Source: Paraburkholderia sp. CNPSo 3274 (GTDB lineage Bacteria; Pseudomonadota; Gammaproteobacteria; Burkholderiales; Burkholderiaceae). Taken from it: DNA of 64,000 bases. Positions 54,134 to 63,340 of this stretch are shown piece after piece (position 1 is the first letter of the stretch; each line of letters begins with the position of its first letter). The notes under the pieces are model-generated. The model worked only from the letters and a program-made list of their open reading frames with translations, ran no database searches and had not been told where the DNA came from. A program made the translations under genes and the position numbers. The stretch lies in NCBI RefSeq assembly GCF_024206475.1, contig NZ_JAMBPR010000005.1, forward strand, positions 1 through 64,000. Reading direction: 5' to 3'.

Positions 54134-54619
54134 ATGGCAATTCCGTCATACATGTGGCTCAAGGACGATGGTGGCGCTGACATCAAGGGTTCCGTGACTG
54201 TTCAGGGGCGCGAGGGCAGCATCGAGATCACGCAGTTCAACCACGATCTGCATATCCCGACCGATGGCAACACCGGCAAGCTGACCGGCACGCGCGTCCA
54301 TGCGCCGATCACGCTCGTGAAGGAAACCGACGCGTCGACGCCGTATCTCTACAAGGCGGTGACGAGCGGCCAAACGCTCAAGTCGGCCGAGATCAAGTGG
54401 TACAAGATCGACGACGCGGGCAAGGAGAAGGAATACTTCAACACGAAGCTCGAGAACGTGAAGGTCGTGGCGGTCCGTCCGAAGATGCTCGACATCAAGA
54501 TCCCCGACTACGAGAAGCACAACCACCTCGAGGAAATCGAGTTGCGTTACGAGACCATCACATGGTCCTACAAGGACGGCAACATCATCCACAAGGACAC
54601 CTGGAACGAGCGCTCCTGA
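54134..54619 (+). CDS. hcp: T6SS inner-tube protein Hcp (TssD)
   Basis: 161 residues. Opens MAIPSYMWLKDDGGADIKGS, then EGSIEITQFNHDLHIPTDG and GTRVHAPITLVKETDAST. The beta-barrel core ends LDIKIPDYEKHNHLEEIELR and YETITWSYKDGNIIH. Hexamer rings stack into the expelled tube. GAAAGGGAG provides a strong ribosome site. Confidence 0.98.
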   Translation: MAIPSYMWLKDDGGADIKGSVTVQGREGSIEITQFNHDLHIPTDGNTGKLTGTRVHAPITLVKETDASTPYLYKAVTSGQTLKSAEIKWYKIDDAGKEKEYFNTKLENVKVVAVRPKMLDIKIPDYEKHNHLEEIELRYETITWSYKDGNIIHKDTWNERS

Positions 54620-54771
54620 GCGCTCGTTCCCGACGCCGGTCCGGGGACCGTCACCGCATGACAGCCCCCTTTTGCCAGTCCGCGCACGCGGACTGGTGTT
54701 CTTTGCTGCACTGGGCGGCCGCTTCCAGTGGCCGCCTCCTTCTCCCCTGCGCCCGCACAGGCAGCCACGAC

Positions 54772-57498
54772 ATGACCTTGTACAACGACCGAAGCACACA
54801 TTCCCGGGACATCAGCCAGCTCCTGCGCCGGCTCAATCCGCATTGCACGACGGCGCTCGAGGCAGCAGCAAGTCTGTGTCAGACACGGCTTGCGGATGAA
54901 ATCACGGTCGAGCACTGGCTGCTCAAACTGCTCGAGGCGGGCGACGGTGATATTCCCGCAATCCTGGACCACTACGATATGGACGTGGACCCCATATGGA
55001 ACGCGTTGCTTGGCGCCATTGAGCACACCCCGCGCAACCTGCGCGGCCGTCCGGGCCTCTCCCTGCAACTGGCCGCCGTCCTGCAGGACGCCTGGTCCCG
55101 TGCGCTCAACCTGGCCGATGCACATGAGACGACGATCCGCTCGGGACATGTTCTGCAAGCCATCGTCGAGGCGCCGCACGTGCTGCGCACACGCTCCGCG
55201 TGGCCGCTGTTGTCCGCGAGCAGCGCGCAGATCCAGCGTCTACTGCCTCGTCTGGGGTCCCGTACGAGCGAAAACCCGCCCGAACGGCCAGAACCGCAAA
55301 CGGCCGCTGTCACCGCGGCGACAGCGGCCGGCAGTGCAGATCATGCGGAGTCGGCAAAGGCAACGCCGACGGTCGTGCGCAGCGTTGAGGGTGACGCACT
55401 GGCCCGCTTTGCGATCGACATCACCGGTAAGGCGCGAGACGGCAAGATCGATCCGGTCTTTGGCCGCGATCGCGAGATCCAGCAGATGGTCGACGTGCTC
55501 GCGCGCCGGCGCAAGAACAACCCCATCCTCGTGGGCGAGCCGGGTGTGGGAAAAACGGCGCTCGTCGAAGGCCTAGCGCTTCGTGTGGCCGAAGGCACGG
55601 TGCCCAACGTGATCCGCGACGTGCGTATCCTCACGCTCGACCTTGGCCTGCTTCAGGCGGGCGCCGGCGTGAAAGGCGAATTCGAGCAGCGTCTGAAGAA
55701 CGTGATCGACGAGGTGCAGGCATCGAGCGTGCCGATCCTGCTCTTCATCGACGAGGCGCATACGCTCATCGGCGCCGGCAATGCCGCCGGCGGCGCCGAT
55801 GCGGCCAACCTGCTCAAACCCGCGCTCGCGCGCGGCGAGTTGCGCACGATCGCGGCAACGACCTGGTCGGAATACAAGGAATACTTCGAGCGCGACGCCG
55901 CGCTCGAACGGCGCTTCCAGATGATCAAGGTGGAGGAGCCAGATGACGACGCAGCGTGCCTGATGCTGCGCGGGCTCAAGAGTCGTTACGCGCAATACCA
56001 CAACGTGCACATTCGCGATGAAGCGCTCGTGGCAGCAGTCAAGCTCTCGCGCCGTTACATCCCGGCGCGCCAATTACCGGACAAGGCGGTCGACCTGATC
56101 GACACGGCTGCAGCGCGCGTACGGATGGGTCTCGAATCGCCCCCGGCCGACCTGCAGCGCGCACGCGCGGCCATCTCAGCGCTGGAGCTGGAACGCTCGA
56201 CGGTGGAAGACGACGCCCGGGCGGGCATCACAGAGATGGAGACGCGTCAGGCAGAACTTCGCGCGGCACTCGTCGAGGCGCAGGCCGCGCTTGACGCGTT
56301 GCAGCAGCGCTATGACCAGGAACTTGCGTTCGTGCGTGAACTGCGTGAACAACGGGATGCTCCATCGGATAGTGAACCCGGTTCCCTCGCGCAGGCACAC
56401 CAAGCGCTCCAATGTATCCAGGGCAAGACACCCCTGATTTTCGCGGACGTGGACGCACAGGCGGTTGCGCGCGTGGTCGCCGAATGGACCGGCGTGCCGG
56501 TTGGGAATCTCGTCGAAGACGAACTGCAGAGCCTTCTCACGCTCGAGGCGCAGCTCGCGAAACGGGTTGTCGCCCAGGACGACGCGCTCGTCGCGCTCGC
56601 GGAAAGCCTGCGCACTGCCAAGGTCGGATTGAAAAACGAGCATGCACCGCTCGGCGTGTTCCTGCTCGCGGGTCCTTCCGGTGTGGGCAAGACCGAGACC
56701 GCACTAGCATTGGCCGACTTGCTGTTCGGCGGCGAGGCGGCACTCACCACGATCAACATGTCGGAGTATCAGGAAGCCCACACGGTTTCGCAGCTCAAGG
56801 GCTCGCCTCCGGGCTATGTCGGTTATGGCCGCGGCGGCGTGCTCACGGAGGCGGTGCGACAACGCCCGTACAGCGTCGTGCTGCTCGACGAAGTCGAAAA
56901 GGCCCATCGCGACGTGCTGGACCTGTTCTACCAGGTATTCGATCGAGGCGCGATGCGCGACGGCGAAGGACGCGAGATTGATTTTCGCAACTGCGTCATC
57001 CTGATGACCTCGAACCTCGGCAGTGCGCAGATCGACGAGTTCACTGCCGACAATCCGGACAGCGCGCAACCCGCGCTACTCGAGGCCATCCGCCCACAGC
57101 TCGTCGAGCACTTCCAGCCGGCGCTGCTCGCGCGCTTCCAGACGCTGGTGTACAAGCCGCTCGACGCTGTTGCACTTGGCGCCATCGTGCGGCTGAAGCT
57201 CGACAAGGTTGCGGAGCGCCTGAAACGTCAGCACGGTGTCGAACTGGTTTGCGACGATTCCCTGATTGCGGCAATGGCCGAGCCTTGCCTTGCCCGTGAA
57301 TCCGGCGCCCGTAACGTCGATGCATTCCTCAACCAGCGCGTACTCCCGACGGTGTCGCGTGAGCTGCTCACCCGCATGGCGAGCGGCACAACGCCGGCGA
57401 AGGTTGTTCTGTCGAGTTCGGCTGAAGGCAGTCTCACGATTGAATTCGTGGATCAGGCCGAGCCGGTCGTGGTCACGACCGAAACAACAGCAGGGTAA
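54772..57498 (+). CDS. clpV: T6SS sheath-recycling ATPase ClpV (TssH)
   Basis: 908 residues from ATG 54772 ([20 protein letters not shown]); an open frame upstream overlaps hcp and is not used. N-domain about 1-160 with [23 protein letters not shown]1 has Walker A GEPGVGKT at 255-262 and Walker [19 protein letters not shown]2 has [10 protein letters not shown] near 633 and [20 protein letters not shown]. ClpV extracts TssC from contracted sheaths so they can be rebuilt. A 152-bp gap after hcp contains no gene. Confidence 0.97.
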   Translation: MTLYNDRSTHSRDISQLLRRLNPHCTTALEAAASLCQTRLADEITVEHWLLKLLEAGDGDIPAILDHYDMDVDPIWNALLGAIEHTPRNLRGRPGLSLQLAAVLQDAWSRALNLADAHETTIRSGHVLQAIVEAPHVLRTRSAWPLLSASSAQIQRLLPRLGSRTSENPPERPEPQTAAVTAATAAGSADHAESAKATPTVVRSVEGDALARFAIDITGKARDGKIDPVFGRDREIQQMVDVLARRRKNNPILVGEPGVGKTALVEGLALRVAEGTVPNVIRDVRILTLDLGLLQAGAGVKGEFEQRLKNVIDEVQASSVPILLFIDEAHTLIGAGNAAGGADAANLLKPALARGELRTIAATTWSEYKEYFERDAALERRFQMIKVEEPDDDAACLMLRGLKSRYAQYHNVHIRDEALVAAVKLSRRYIPARQLPDKAVDLIDTAAARVRMGLESPPADLQRARAAISALELERSTVEDDARAGITEMETRQAELRAALVEAQAALDALQQRYDQELAFVRELREQRDAPSDSEPGSLAQAHQALQCIQGKTPLIFADVDAQAVARVVAEWTGVPVGNLVEDELQSLLTLEAQLAKRVVAQDDALVALAESLRTAKVGLKNEHAPLGVFLLAGPSGVGKTETALALADLLFGGEAALTTINMSEYQEAHTVSQLKGSPPGYVGYGRGGVLTEAVRQRPYSVVLLDEVEKAHRDVLDLFYQVFDRGAMRDGEGREIDFRNCVILMTSNLGSAQIDEFTADNPDSAQPALLEAIRPQLVEHFQPALLARFQTLVYKPLDAVALGAIVRLKLDKVAERLKRQHGVELVCDDSLIAAMAEPCLARESGARNVDAFLNQRVLPTVSRELLTRMASGTTPAKVVLSSSAEGSLTIEFVDQAEPVVVTTETTAG

Positions 57499-57511
57499 GG
57501 AAGACATCGCC

Positions 57512-57943
57512 ATGCCGACAGGCCCGTCCCTCTATGACATGCTGCTTGGCCACATCAATGGCGAGGCACTCGAAAACCACGATGACAACACGCTCGAAAT
57601 CCTGAGCGTCCAGGCAAACATTGGGCGAATCATGAATACGAGGGCGGGTGCGCTCAAGCATGTGCCCGAGTATGGATTGCCGGACCTCACCGACGTCTAC
57701 AAGAACCTGCCAGCGTCAGTCCACGATTTACGCAACCAGATGGAAAACACGCTGCTCAAGTTCGAGCCGCGCCTGCGTTCGATCGACATCGAGATCAGCG
57801 ACAGGCCCGATCCCGGGCTCCTCGTGAGCTTCACGATGGTCTGCCATTTGAGGAAGGCCGGGCTGGTTCGGTTCGGAACGTATTTCGAGCCACCCGGGCG
57901 CATGCGTGTCGAGCGGCTTGTCAATCGCGAACGTGAGCGCTAG
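57512..57943 (+). CDS. tssE: T6SS baseplate protein TssE (gp25-like)
   Basis: 143 residues from ATG 57512 (MPTGPSLYDMLLGHINGEAL), with AAGGAAG a few bases before it. The gp25 fold is clear: EILSVQANIGRIMNTRAGA, YGLPDLTDVYKNLPASVHDL, and NTLLKFEPRLRSIDIEISD. The usual conserved EPR pocket is present (FEPRL). TssE completes the wedge with TssF, TssG and TssK. Last gene of the plus operon. Confidence 0.96.
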   Translation: MPTGPSLYDMLLGHINGEALENHDDNTLEILSVQANIGRIMNTRAGALKHVPEYGLPDLTDVYKNLPASVHDLRNQMENTLLKFEPRLRSIDIEISDRPDPGLLVSFTMVCHLRKAGLVRFGTYFEPPGRMRVERLVNRERER

Positions 57944-58149
57944 TCCGTTTCCGATCCTTTTTATGCGACAGCGCCTCGAATCCGAAATGGCGTTCGACGC
58001 GCGTCTATCGACCGCAATTCGCGCTCGGCCACGCTCACGCCCTCGACGATCGAAGCCGACGCGACGCACCGCAGCCGACTACATCGACCTGCCCCCGCCC
58101 CGATCGGCTAAGATACGGCTCCGCAAAAGCCATTTATCGAACCAACGGA

Positions 58150-58500
58150 GTGTTTTCAGTGATTCAGGCAATTCAACCGGGCGCCGTCTTCAAGGACAAT
58201 CTCGCACTGCTGCCGGGCATCGACGGCATCGAGCGCATCGATCTCGTGGACGCTCAGGGCAAGGTGGCCGCGAGCATCGAAAACAAGCCCGGCAAGCAGG
58301 GCTCGCTCGCGATCTACCACTATCTGCGCGAAGCCTTCGGCACGCTCGACGCCAACGCGGCCGAGCATGGCCTCGCCGTGTTCGCCGAGCACACCGCCGA
58401 CGCGCGCAACCGCCCGGGCGCGCACCCGAACGTCGATCGTCTGCTGGAAATCGCGGCAGGCGGCCCGACGCTGCGCATCGACGTGATCGCCGCAGCCTGA
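58150..58500 (+). CDS. DUF2322-like small protein
   Basis: 116 residues from GTG 58150; GTG 58159 is also possible, and an AACGGAG site lies just before. The sequence is compact and regular: FKDNLALLPGIDGIERIDLV, GSLAIYHYLREAFGTLDANA, AVFAEHTADARNRPGAHPNV. This matches small conserved proteobacterial proteins of unknown function, which I recall as DUF2322. It has no signal peptide. It is 206 bp after tssE, probably outside the T6SS operon, and ends at a good terminator. Confidence 0.65.
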   Translation: MFSVIQAIQPGAVFKDNLALLPGIDGIERIDLVDAQGKVAASIENKPGKQGSLAIYHYLREAFGTLDANAAEHGLAVFAEHTADARNRPGAHPNVDRLLEIAAGGPTLRIDVIAAA

Positions 58501-58514
58501 GCGTTGCCTTCGCA

Positions 58515-58534
58515 GGCGTGCCGGCCGGCACGCC
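58515..58534. terminator. Perfect hairpin between convergent genes
   Basis: GGCGTGCC and GGCACGCC form an 8-bp stem with a GGCC loop, followed by TCTTT on the plus strand. It lies 15 bases past the DUF2322-like stop and 15 before the end of the convergent MFS gene, so it can serve both. Confidence 0.7.
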
Positions 58535-58548
58535 TCTTTCCCCCACCC

Positions 58549-59988
58549 TCACGCCGAAAGCTCTTCGAGCCGCACGCCATTCGTGCGCGGCCCGAATCCG
58601 CCGATGGAAATCATCACCGCGAGCATGCACACGGTGATGCCGGCGAACACGCCGCCCACACCAAAATCGCGCAACAACGCGGCGATGATGAAACCCGACA
58701 TCATCGCGCCCACGCGGCTCGCGGAATAGACGATGCCGTTGGCGCTGCAACGTATCGCAGTGGGGAAAAGCTCAGCCTGGTAAGCGTGATAGCACACGGA
58801 AATGGTCTGCCCCGCAAGGCTGATCAGGACACCGAGCGAAATCAGCGCGAGCGGCCCGCGCGCCTGCGCGAACAGCAACCCGAACACGATAACCGCGAAA
58901 GCCGAGCCGACGATGAGCCACTTGCGCTCGATGCGATCGGCCACGAGCATCGCGAGCAGCGGCCCGCACGGCAGCGCAACGGCGATCACGACTGCATAGA
59001 GCAGGCTCTTCGTGACGCTCACGCCTTGCCCGATCAGGAGCGTGGGCACCCAGTTCGCGAAGCCGTAATAGCCCACGGCCTGGCACAGGTTGAACGCGAT
59101 CAGCATGATGAGGCGCGCACGGTACGGCGGCTTCCAGAGCTCCGCGAGCGAGGCGCGCCGGTGCGCGGGCAGCACGAGCGTGGGCGAAGGCTCGGACAAG
59201 GGTTTGCCGCTTTCGCGCACGGCGCGTTGCTCCATCTGAGCGATCACACGTTCGGCCGCCTCGGTTTGACCGTGCGTGACGAGCCAGCGCGGGCTTTCCG
59301 GCACGGCGCGGCGCACGAACCACACGATCGCTGCGCCAAGCGAACCGGCGAGCACGACCCAGCGCCAGCCGTCGAGACCGAGCGGCGCCTGCGGCACGAG
59401 CCACCAGGAAAGCAACGCGGAAATGGGCGCCGCCGAAAACATGATCGCCTGATTCAGCGCCATGGCGCGCCCGCGCATCTGCTGCGGGACCATCTCCGTG
59501 ACATAGCTGTCGATGGTGACGATCTCGATGCCCACGCCTATACCTGTGATGAAGCGCCACAGGATCAGCCCCTGCGAGGTATGCTGAAACGCCATCGCCA
59601 CCGAGCCCACCGAATACCAGAGCAGCGAGAATGTGAAGACGCTTCGTCGTCCGAAGCGGTCGGGCAGCCAGCCGAAGCAGAATGTGCCGATGAAAAGACC
59701 CGCGAAAGTCGCGGCCACGAAGGCCCCAATGCCGTTGAAGCCGAAGAATGCGTGCGTGGTGGTTTGCAGCATGCCGCTTTTTGCCATGCCCGGCGCAATA
59801 TAGCCCGTGAAGATGAGATCGTAGACCTCGAAAAAGCCACCCAGCGAGATCAACATGACCAGCATCCAGAGCTGGCGCGTGGCGGGCAGGCGGTCGAGCC
59901 GCGCGGAAAGCGCCGCGGCGGCGCGATTGCCCACAGGTGGGGTCGTGACGGCGTCGAGCGGGGCGTCTGCGCCGAGGATTCGTTGCAT
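58549..59988 (-). CDS. MFS transporter, likely organic-acid importer of the lyase operon
   Basis: 479 residues with twelve TM helices. Begins with a cytosolic leader, then LVMLISLGGFFEVYDLIFTG; the motif FGWLPDRFGRRSVF follows TM2, and RAVPESPRWLVTHG lies in the central loop. TM4 reads RFITGIGVGIEIVTIDSYVT. It follows the CoA-transferase and lyase genes with a 166-bp gap, all on one strand, so it probably imports their substrate. A branched dicarboxylate is a reasonable guess. Confidence 0.88.
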   Translation of the reverse strand: MQRILGADAPLDAVTTPPVGNRAAAALSARLDRLPATRQLWMLVMLISLGGFFEVYDLIFTGYIAPGMAKSGMLQTTTHAFFGFNGIGAFVAATFAGLFIGTFCFGWLPDRFGRRSVFTFSLLWYSVGSVAMAFQHTSQGLILWRFITGIGVGIEIVTIDSYVTEMVPQQMRGRAMALNQAIMFSAAPISALLSWWLVPQAPLGLDGWRWVVLAGSLGAAIVWFVRRAVPESPRWLVTHGQTEAAERVIAQMEQRAVRESGKPLSEPSPTLVLPAHRRASLAELWKPPYRARLIMLIAFNLCQAVGYYGFANWVPTLLIGQGVSVTKSLLYAVVIAVALPCGPLLAMLVADRIERKWLIVGSAFAVIVFGLLFAQARGPLALISLGVLISLAGQTISVCYHAYQAELFPTAIRCSANGIVYSASRVGAMMSGFIIAALLRDFGVGGVFAGITVCMLAVMISIGGFGPRTNGVRLEELSA

Positions 59989-60154
59989 GCTTGTCTCCGT
60001 GACGACGCCTCGCTGGGCGTCATTCTTGTGAACGCCGGGCCCGCGCGCGCGCGGCGCGCGTGCGAGCTTCTGGTGGCTCGTTGCACGCGCAACCGTATGG
60101 CAAACCGGCGGGGGGAACCGCGAACGTGCTGCGTCTACTTCGTCTGCCGCTTAC

Positions 60155-61306
60155 TCAGGGCGCTGCGCGTGACTTCAGGGCCGCCAGCACCTCGTCGGTA
60201 TGCTCGCCCACCCGCGCGAGCGGTTGACGCACGCCGGGACGGCGGCCCCCCATCATGAGCGGCAGCAGCACGACTTCGGTCGTGCCGCCGTCGTCGGTCT
60301 GCATCGGCACGAGTCCGCCGCTCGCCTTGAGGTGCGGGTCGTCGAGCAACTGGTCGGGGCGTACGATCGGCGCGTACGGAATGCCGGCCGCTTCGAGGCG
60401 CGGCATGAGTTCGGCCACCTGCTGCGTGGCGAGCACGGTGCCGAGGCGCTCGAGCAGTTCGGGCCGCACCGCCACGCGCAAGGCGTTGTTCGCGAAGCGC
60501 GGCTCGTCGGCAAGCTGCGGGCAGCCGATCACGTCGCACAGCGTGACGAACTGCTTGTCGCTCACCGCACCGATGAAAAGCTGTTCACCCTCGGCAAGCG
60601 TGAACACGTCGTACACGCTCCAGGCCGAAACGCGCGAAGGCATGGGAGGCGGTGCTTCATGCGTCATGGCGTATTGCTGCATGTGCTGCGCGCTCAGGAA
60701 CACGCAGTTCTCGAACAGCGCGCTCTGCACCTCCTGTCCGCGCCCGGTCGCGTCGCGCTCGCGCAGCGCGGCCAGCACGCCGATCGCGCCGAACATGCCG
60801 CCCATGATGTCGTTCACCGAGGTTCCCGCGCGCAGCGGCCGACCCACAGGCCCGGTCATGTACGAGAGGCCGCCCATCATCTGCACGACTTCGTCGAGCG
60901 CGAGACGCTTTTCATACGGGCCCGGCAAAAAGCCCTTGTGCGAGACGTAGATGAGGCGCGGATAGCGCTGCGAGAGGGTGGCGTAATCGAGGCCGAGCTT
61001 TTCCATGAGGCCGGGCCGGAAGTTTTCGAGCATCACGTCGCACTCGCCGATCAGCTCGACGGCTGCTGCACGGCCCGATTCGGTGTTGATGTCGAGCACC
61101 ACGCTCTTCTTGTTGCGATTGAACGAGCGGAAAAACCCAATGCCGAGGCCCGGCAAATTGCGCGTCTTGTCGCCGCCGGGCGGTTCGATCTTGATGACTT
61201 CGGCGCCCAGGTCCGCGAGAATCATCCCGCAGGTGGGACCCATGACCATGTGCGTGAATTCGACGACGCGCACGCCGTCGAGCGGCAAACGGTTTTGCGT
61301 ATTCAT
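60155..61306 (-). CDS. Family III CoA-transferase (CaiB/BaiF)
   Basis: 383 residues. Typical opening LDGVRVVEFTHMVMGPTCGM, then LADLGAEVIKIEPPGGDKTR, FRSFNRNKKSVVLDI, and ENFRPGLMEKLGLDYATLS. The catalytic Asp lies in GTSVNDIMGGMFGAIG. The enzyme moves CoA from a donor thioester to a carboxylic acid. Encoded 16 bp after the HMG-CoA lyase gene, it could activate 3-hydroxy-3-methylglutarate or a related acid for cleavage. Confidence 0.92.
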   Translation of the reverse strand: MNTQNRLPLDGVRVVEFTHMVMGPTCGMILADLGAEVIKIEPPGGDKTRNLPGLGIGFFRSFNRNKKSVVLDINTESGRAAAVELIGECDVMLENFRPGLMEKLGLDYATLSQRYPRLIYVSHKGFLPGPYEKRLALDEVVQMMGGLSYMTGPVGRPLRAGTSVNDIMGGMFGAIGVLAALRERDATGRGQEVQSALFENCVFLSAQHMQQYAMTHEAPPPMPSRVSAWSVYDVFTLAEGEQLFIGAVSDKQFVTLCDVIGCPQLADEPRFANNALRVAVRPELLERLGTVLATQQVAELMPRLEAAGIPYAPIVRPDQLLDDPHLKASGGLVPMQTDDGGTTEVVLLPLMMGGRRPGVRQPLARVGEHTDEVLAALKSRAAP

Positions 61307-61322
61307 AAGGATCTCAAACTAG

Positions 61323-62273
61323 TCAGGCATGATGCGCGATTGCGCCAAAGGTCTTCGGCAGGCCGGCGCGCCAGAGCGTGCCGTGCAGCGTTTCGCCCTC
61401 CAGCCACTGGGCCACGCGCGCGCGCAGCGCCAGCAGCCGTTCGATGTCGATGCCGGTGTCGATGCCCATGTCGGCGAGCATGAACGCGAGGTCTTCGCTC
61501 GATGCATTGCCGCTCGCGCCCGGCGCATGCGGACAGCCGCCGATGCCGCCGAGCGTGGCGTCGAAGCGCGTGACGCCCGTTTCCAGCGCCGCATAGACGT
61601 TGGCGAGCGCGAGGCCGCGCGTGTCGTGAAAGTGCGCGCAGCACAGCCGCTCGCCCGCGATCTTGCGCGCGGCCTCGAAGAGTTCTCGCACGGCGGCGGG
61701 GTTCGCGTAGCCCACGGTGTCGGCCAGGCTCACGCGGTCCGCGCCCGCGTCGAGCAGCGCCTGCATGCAGCGCAGCACCTCCGCTGACTCGACGCGCCCT
61801 TGCAGCGTACAGCCGAACGCCGTGCCGATGCCGCCTTCGATCAGCGTCCTCGCGCCGCTGGCGTCACGCGCGGCGCGCATGCGCGCCACCTCGGCCACGA
61901 CTTCATCGGGCGTCTTGCGCAGGTTCGCGAGGCTATGCGCCTGACTCGCGGAAAGGGGCACGAGCATCAGGTCCGCTTGCGCCTCCAGCGCGCGCTCGGC
62001 GCCCTTCAGGTTCGGCACGAGCACCGAGACGACGAGACCCGGCAGCGTCTTTGCGTATGCGACGAGTTCCGCCGTATCCGCGAGCTGCGGCAGGAGGCGC
62101 GCAGGCACGAACGAACCCACTTCGATCTCGCGCTGGCCGGCTTCGTGCGCCGCGCGTATCCACTCGATCTTGTGCTCGGTAGGCAGCACCGTCTGGATGC
62201 TCTGCAGGCCGTCGCGCAGGCCGACTTCGCGTATGACTGCACGAGTCTGGGCCCACTGAGGTAATGGGGGCAT
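61323..62273 (-). CDS. Hydroxymethylglutaryl-CoA lyase family protein
   Basis: 316 residues with a TIM-barrel DRE-metallolyase fold. It has VIREVGLRDGLQSIQTVLPT (R and D of the DGLQ motif), REIEVGSFVPARLLPQLAD, and the HFHDTRGLALANVYAAL metal-binding HxH. The signature loop GGIGGCPHAPGASGNASSED contains the catalytic Cys. The reaction is cleavage of HMG-CoA, or a similar 3-hydroxyacyl-CoA such as citramalyl-CoA, to acetyl-CoA and a keto product. First gene of an operon facing a LysR regulator. Confidence 0.93.
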   Translation of the reverse strand: MPPLPQWAQTRAVIREVGLRDGLQSIQTVLPTEHKIEWIRAAHEAGQREIEVGSFVPARLLPQLADTAELVAYAKTLPGLVVSVLVPNLKGAERALEAQADLMLVPLSASQAHSLANLRKTPDEVVAEVARMRAARDASGARTLIEGGIGTAFGCTLQGRVESAEVLRCMQALLDAGADRVSLADTVGYANPAAVRELFEAARKIAGERLCCAHFHDTRGLALANVYAALETGVTRFDATLGGIGGCPHAPGASGNASSEDLAFMLADMGIDTGIDIERLLALRARVAQWLEGETLHGTLWRAGLPKTFGAIAHHA

Positions 62274-62345
62274 GAAGGTGTCTCCGTTTTTGTCTCCAGC
62301 GATGTGCTAACTTTAGGCATTCCACGAAATACATAAAGCGGTATT

Positions 62346-62366
62346 TTGGAAGCTTTAAGATTCCAA
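62346..62366. promoter_or_regulatory. LysR-type operator between the lyase operon and its regulator
   Basis: TTGGAA-N9-TTCCAA is an exact inverted repeat containing the T-N11-A spacing, centred in the 128-bp divergent region, 36 bp before the LysR start. A partial half-site ATTCCA lies about 25 bases further left. This suits activation of the lyase operon and autorepression. Confidence 0.6.
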
Positions 62367-62401
62367 TCCGGAAACACACAAAAGCGCAGCAAGGAGACAC
62401 C

Positions 62402-63331
62402 GTGCACGACATCGACCTCAAGACCCTGCGCCTTCTCGTGAGCGTGTGCGAGCACGGCAACATGGGGCGCGCGGCGCGCGAGGAGCACATCGAGCCCTCG
62501 GCCATCAGCAAGCGCATCGCCCAACTCGAAAGCGAATTCGGCGTGCCGCTGCTCACGCGCTCGCGCCGTGGCGTACAGCCCACCGCGGCGGGTCTCGCGC
62601 TGCTCGAGCATGCGCGCAGCGTGATCTTCACGCTCGAGCGCGCCGCCAGCGACGTCGCCGCGCTCGGCAGCGGCCTCTCGGGCAGCGTGAGCGTATGCGC
62701 CTCGGCTTCCGCAATCGCCGAGGCGCTGCTCGACGATCTCGCGTCGTTCATGCGCCTGCCCGCGTATCAGAACATTCGCGTGAACGTGGAAGAGCGCACC
62801 TCGCACGAACTCGTGGAGCGCGTGCGCGACGGCGCGGCCTCGCTAGGCGTGTGCTGGGACAACGTGGAACTCGGGGGACTTCAATCGCGCCCCTGGCGCG
62901 AAGACCGGCTCGTGCTCGCCGTGCATCCCGAGCACGCGCTTGCGAAACGCCGCACCATCGCCTTCGAGGAGACGCTCGATTACGAGCACGTGGGCCTGCC
63001 GCCCTCCACCGCCGTGCATACGATGCTGCGGCAGTCGGCGGCGCGCAGCGGGCGCACGGTCGCCTATCGCGCGGTGGTGTCGACGCTCGACGCGGCGTTT
63101 CGCGTGGTGGCCGCCAATCTCGGCATCAGCGTCGTGCCCCAGGAGGTGAGCAACACCTACCGCCGCATCATGGATGTGCACACCATTCCCCTCACCGACG
63201 CCTGGGCGCGGCGGCGTTTCATCGTCTGCTTTCGTTCGTTCGACACACTTCAGCCCGCGGCGCAGCACATGGTCGAGCATCTCGCGGAACGGGCGGCACA
63301 GAAAAAGCGCGGCGCGAAAAGCAACGCTTGA
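62402..63331 (+). CDS. LysR-family regulator of the lyase/CoA-transferase operon
   Basis: 309 residues from GTG 62402, with AAGGAG before it. The HTH part is IDLKTLRLLVSVCEHGNMGR, IEPSAISKRIAQLESEFGV and LLTRSRRGVQPTAAGLALLE. The ligand domain follows (GSVSVCASASAIAEALLDDL, VGLPPSTAVHTMLRQSAARS). Divergent from the lyase operon with a palindrome between, so it is almost certainly its regulator. The inducer would be the acid that the operon consumes. Confidence 0.93.
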   Translation: MHDIDLKTLRLLVSVCEHGNMGRAAREEHIEPSAISKRIAQLESEFGVPLLTRSRRGVQPTAAGLALLEHARSVIFTLERAASDVAALGSGLSGSVSVCASASAIAEALLDDLASFMRLPAYQNIRVNVEERTSHELVERVRDGAASLGVCWDNVELGGLQSRPWREDRLVLAVHPEHALAKRRTIAFEETLDYEHVGLPPSTAVHTMLRQSAARSGRTVAYRAVVSTLDAAFRVVAANLGISVVPQEVSNTYRRIMDVHTIPLTDAWARRRFIVCFRSFDTLQPAAQHMVEHLAERAAQKKRGAKSNA

Positions 63332-63340
63332 TCGCGCGCC

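Noticed and set aside
54397-54771. Upstream extension of the clpV frame into hcp
   Set aside because: The extension overlaps hcp out of frame and does not resemble ClpV; the family N-terminus begins at 54772.
58504-60258. Open plus-strand frame of 584 codons
   Set aside because: Antisense to a well-defined MFS transporter; its composition (Arg, His, Glu) is that of a shadow frame and no motif is present.
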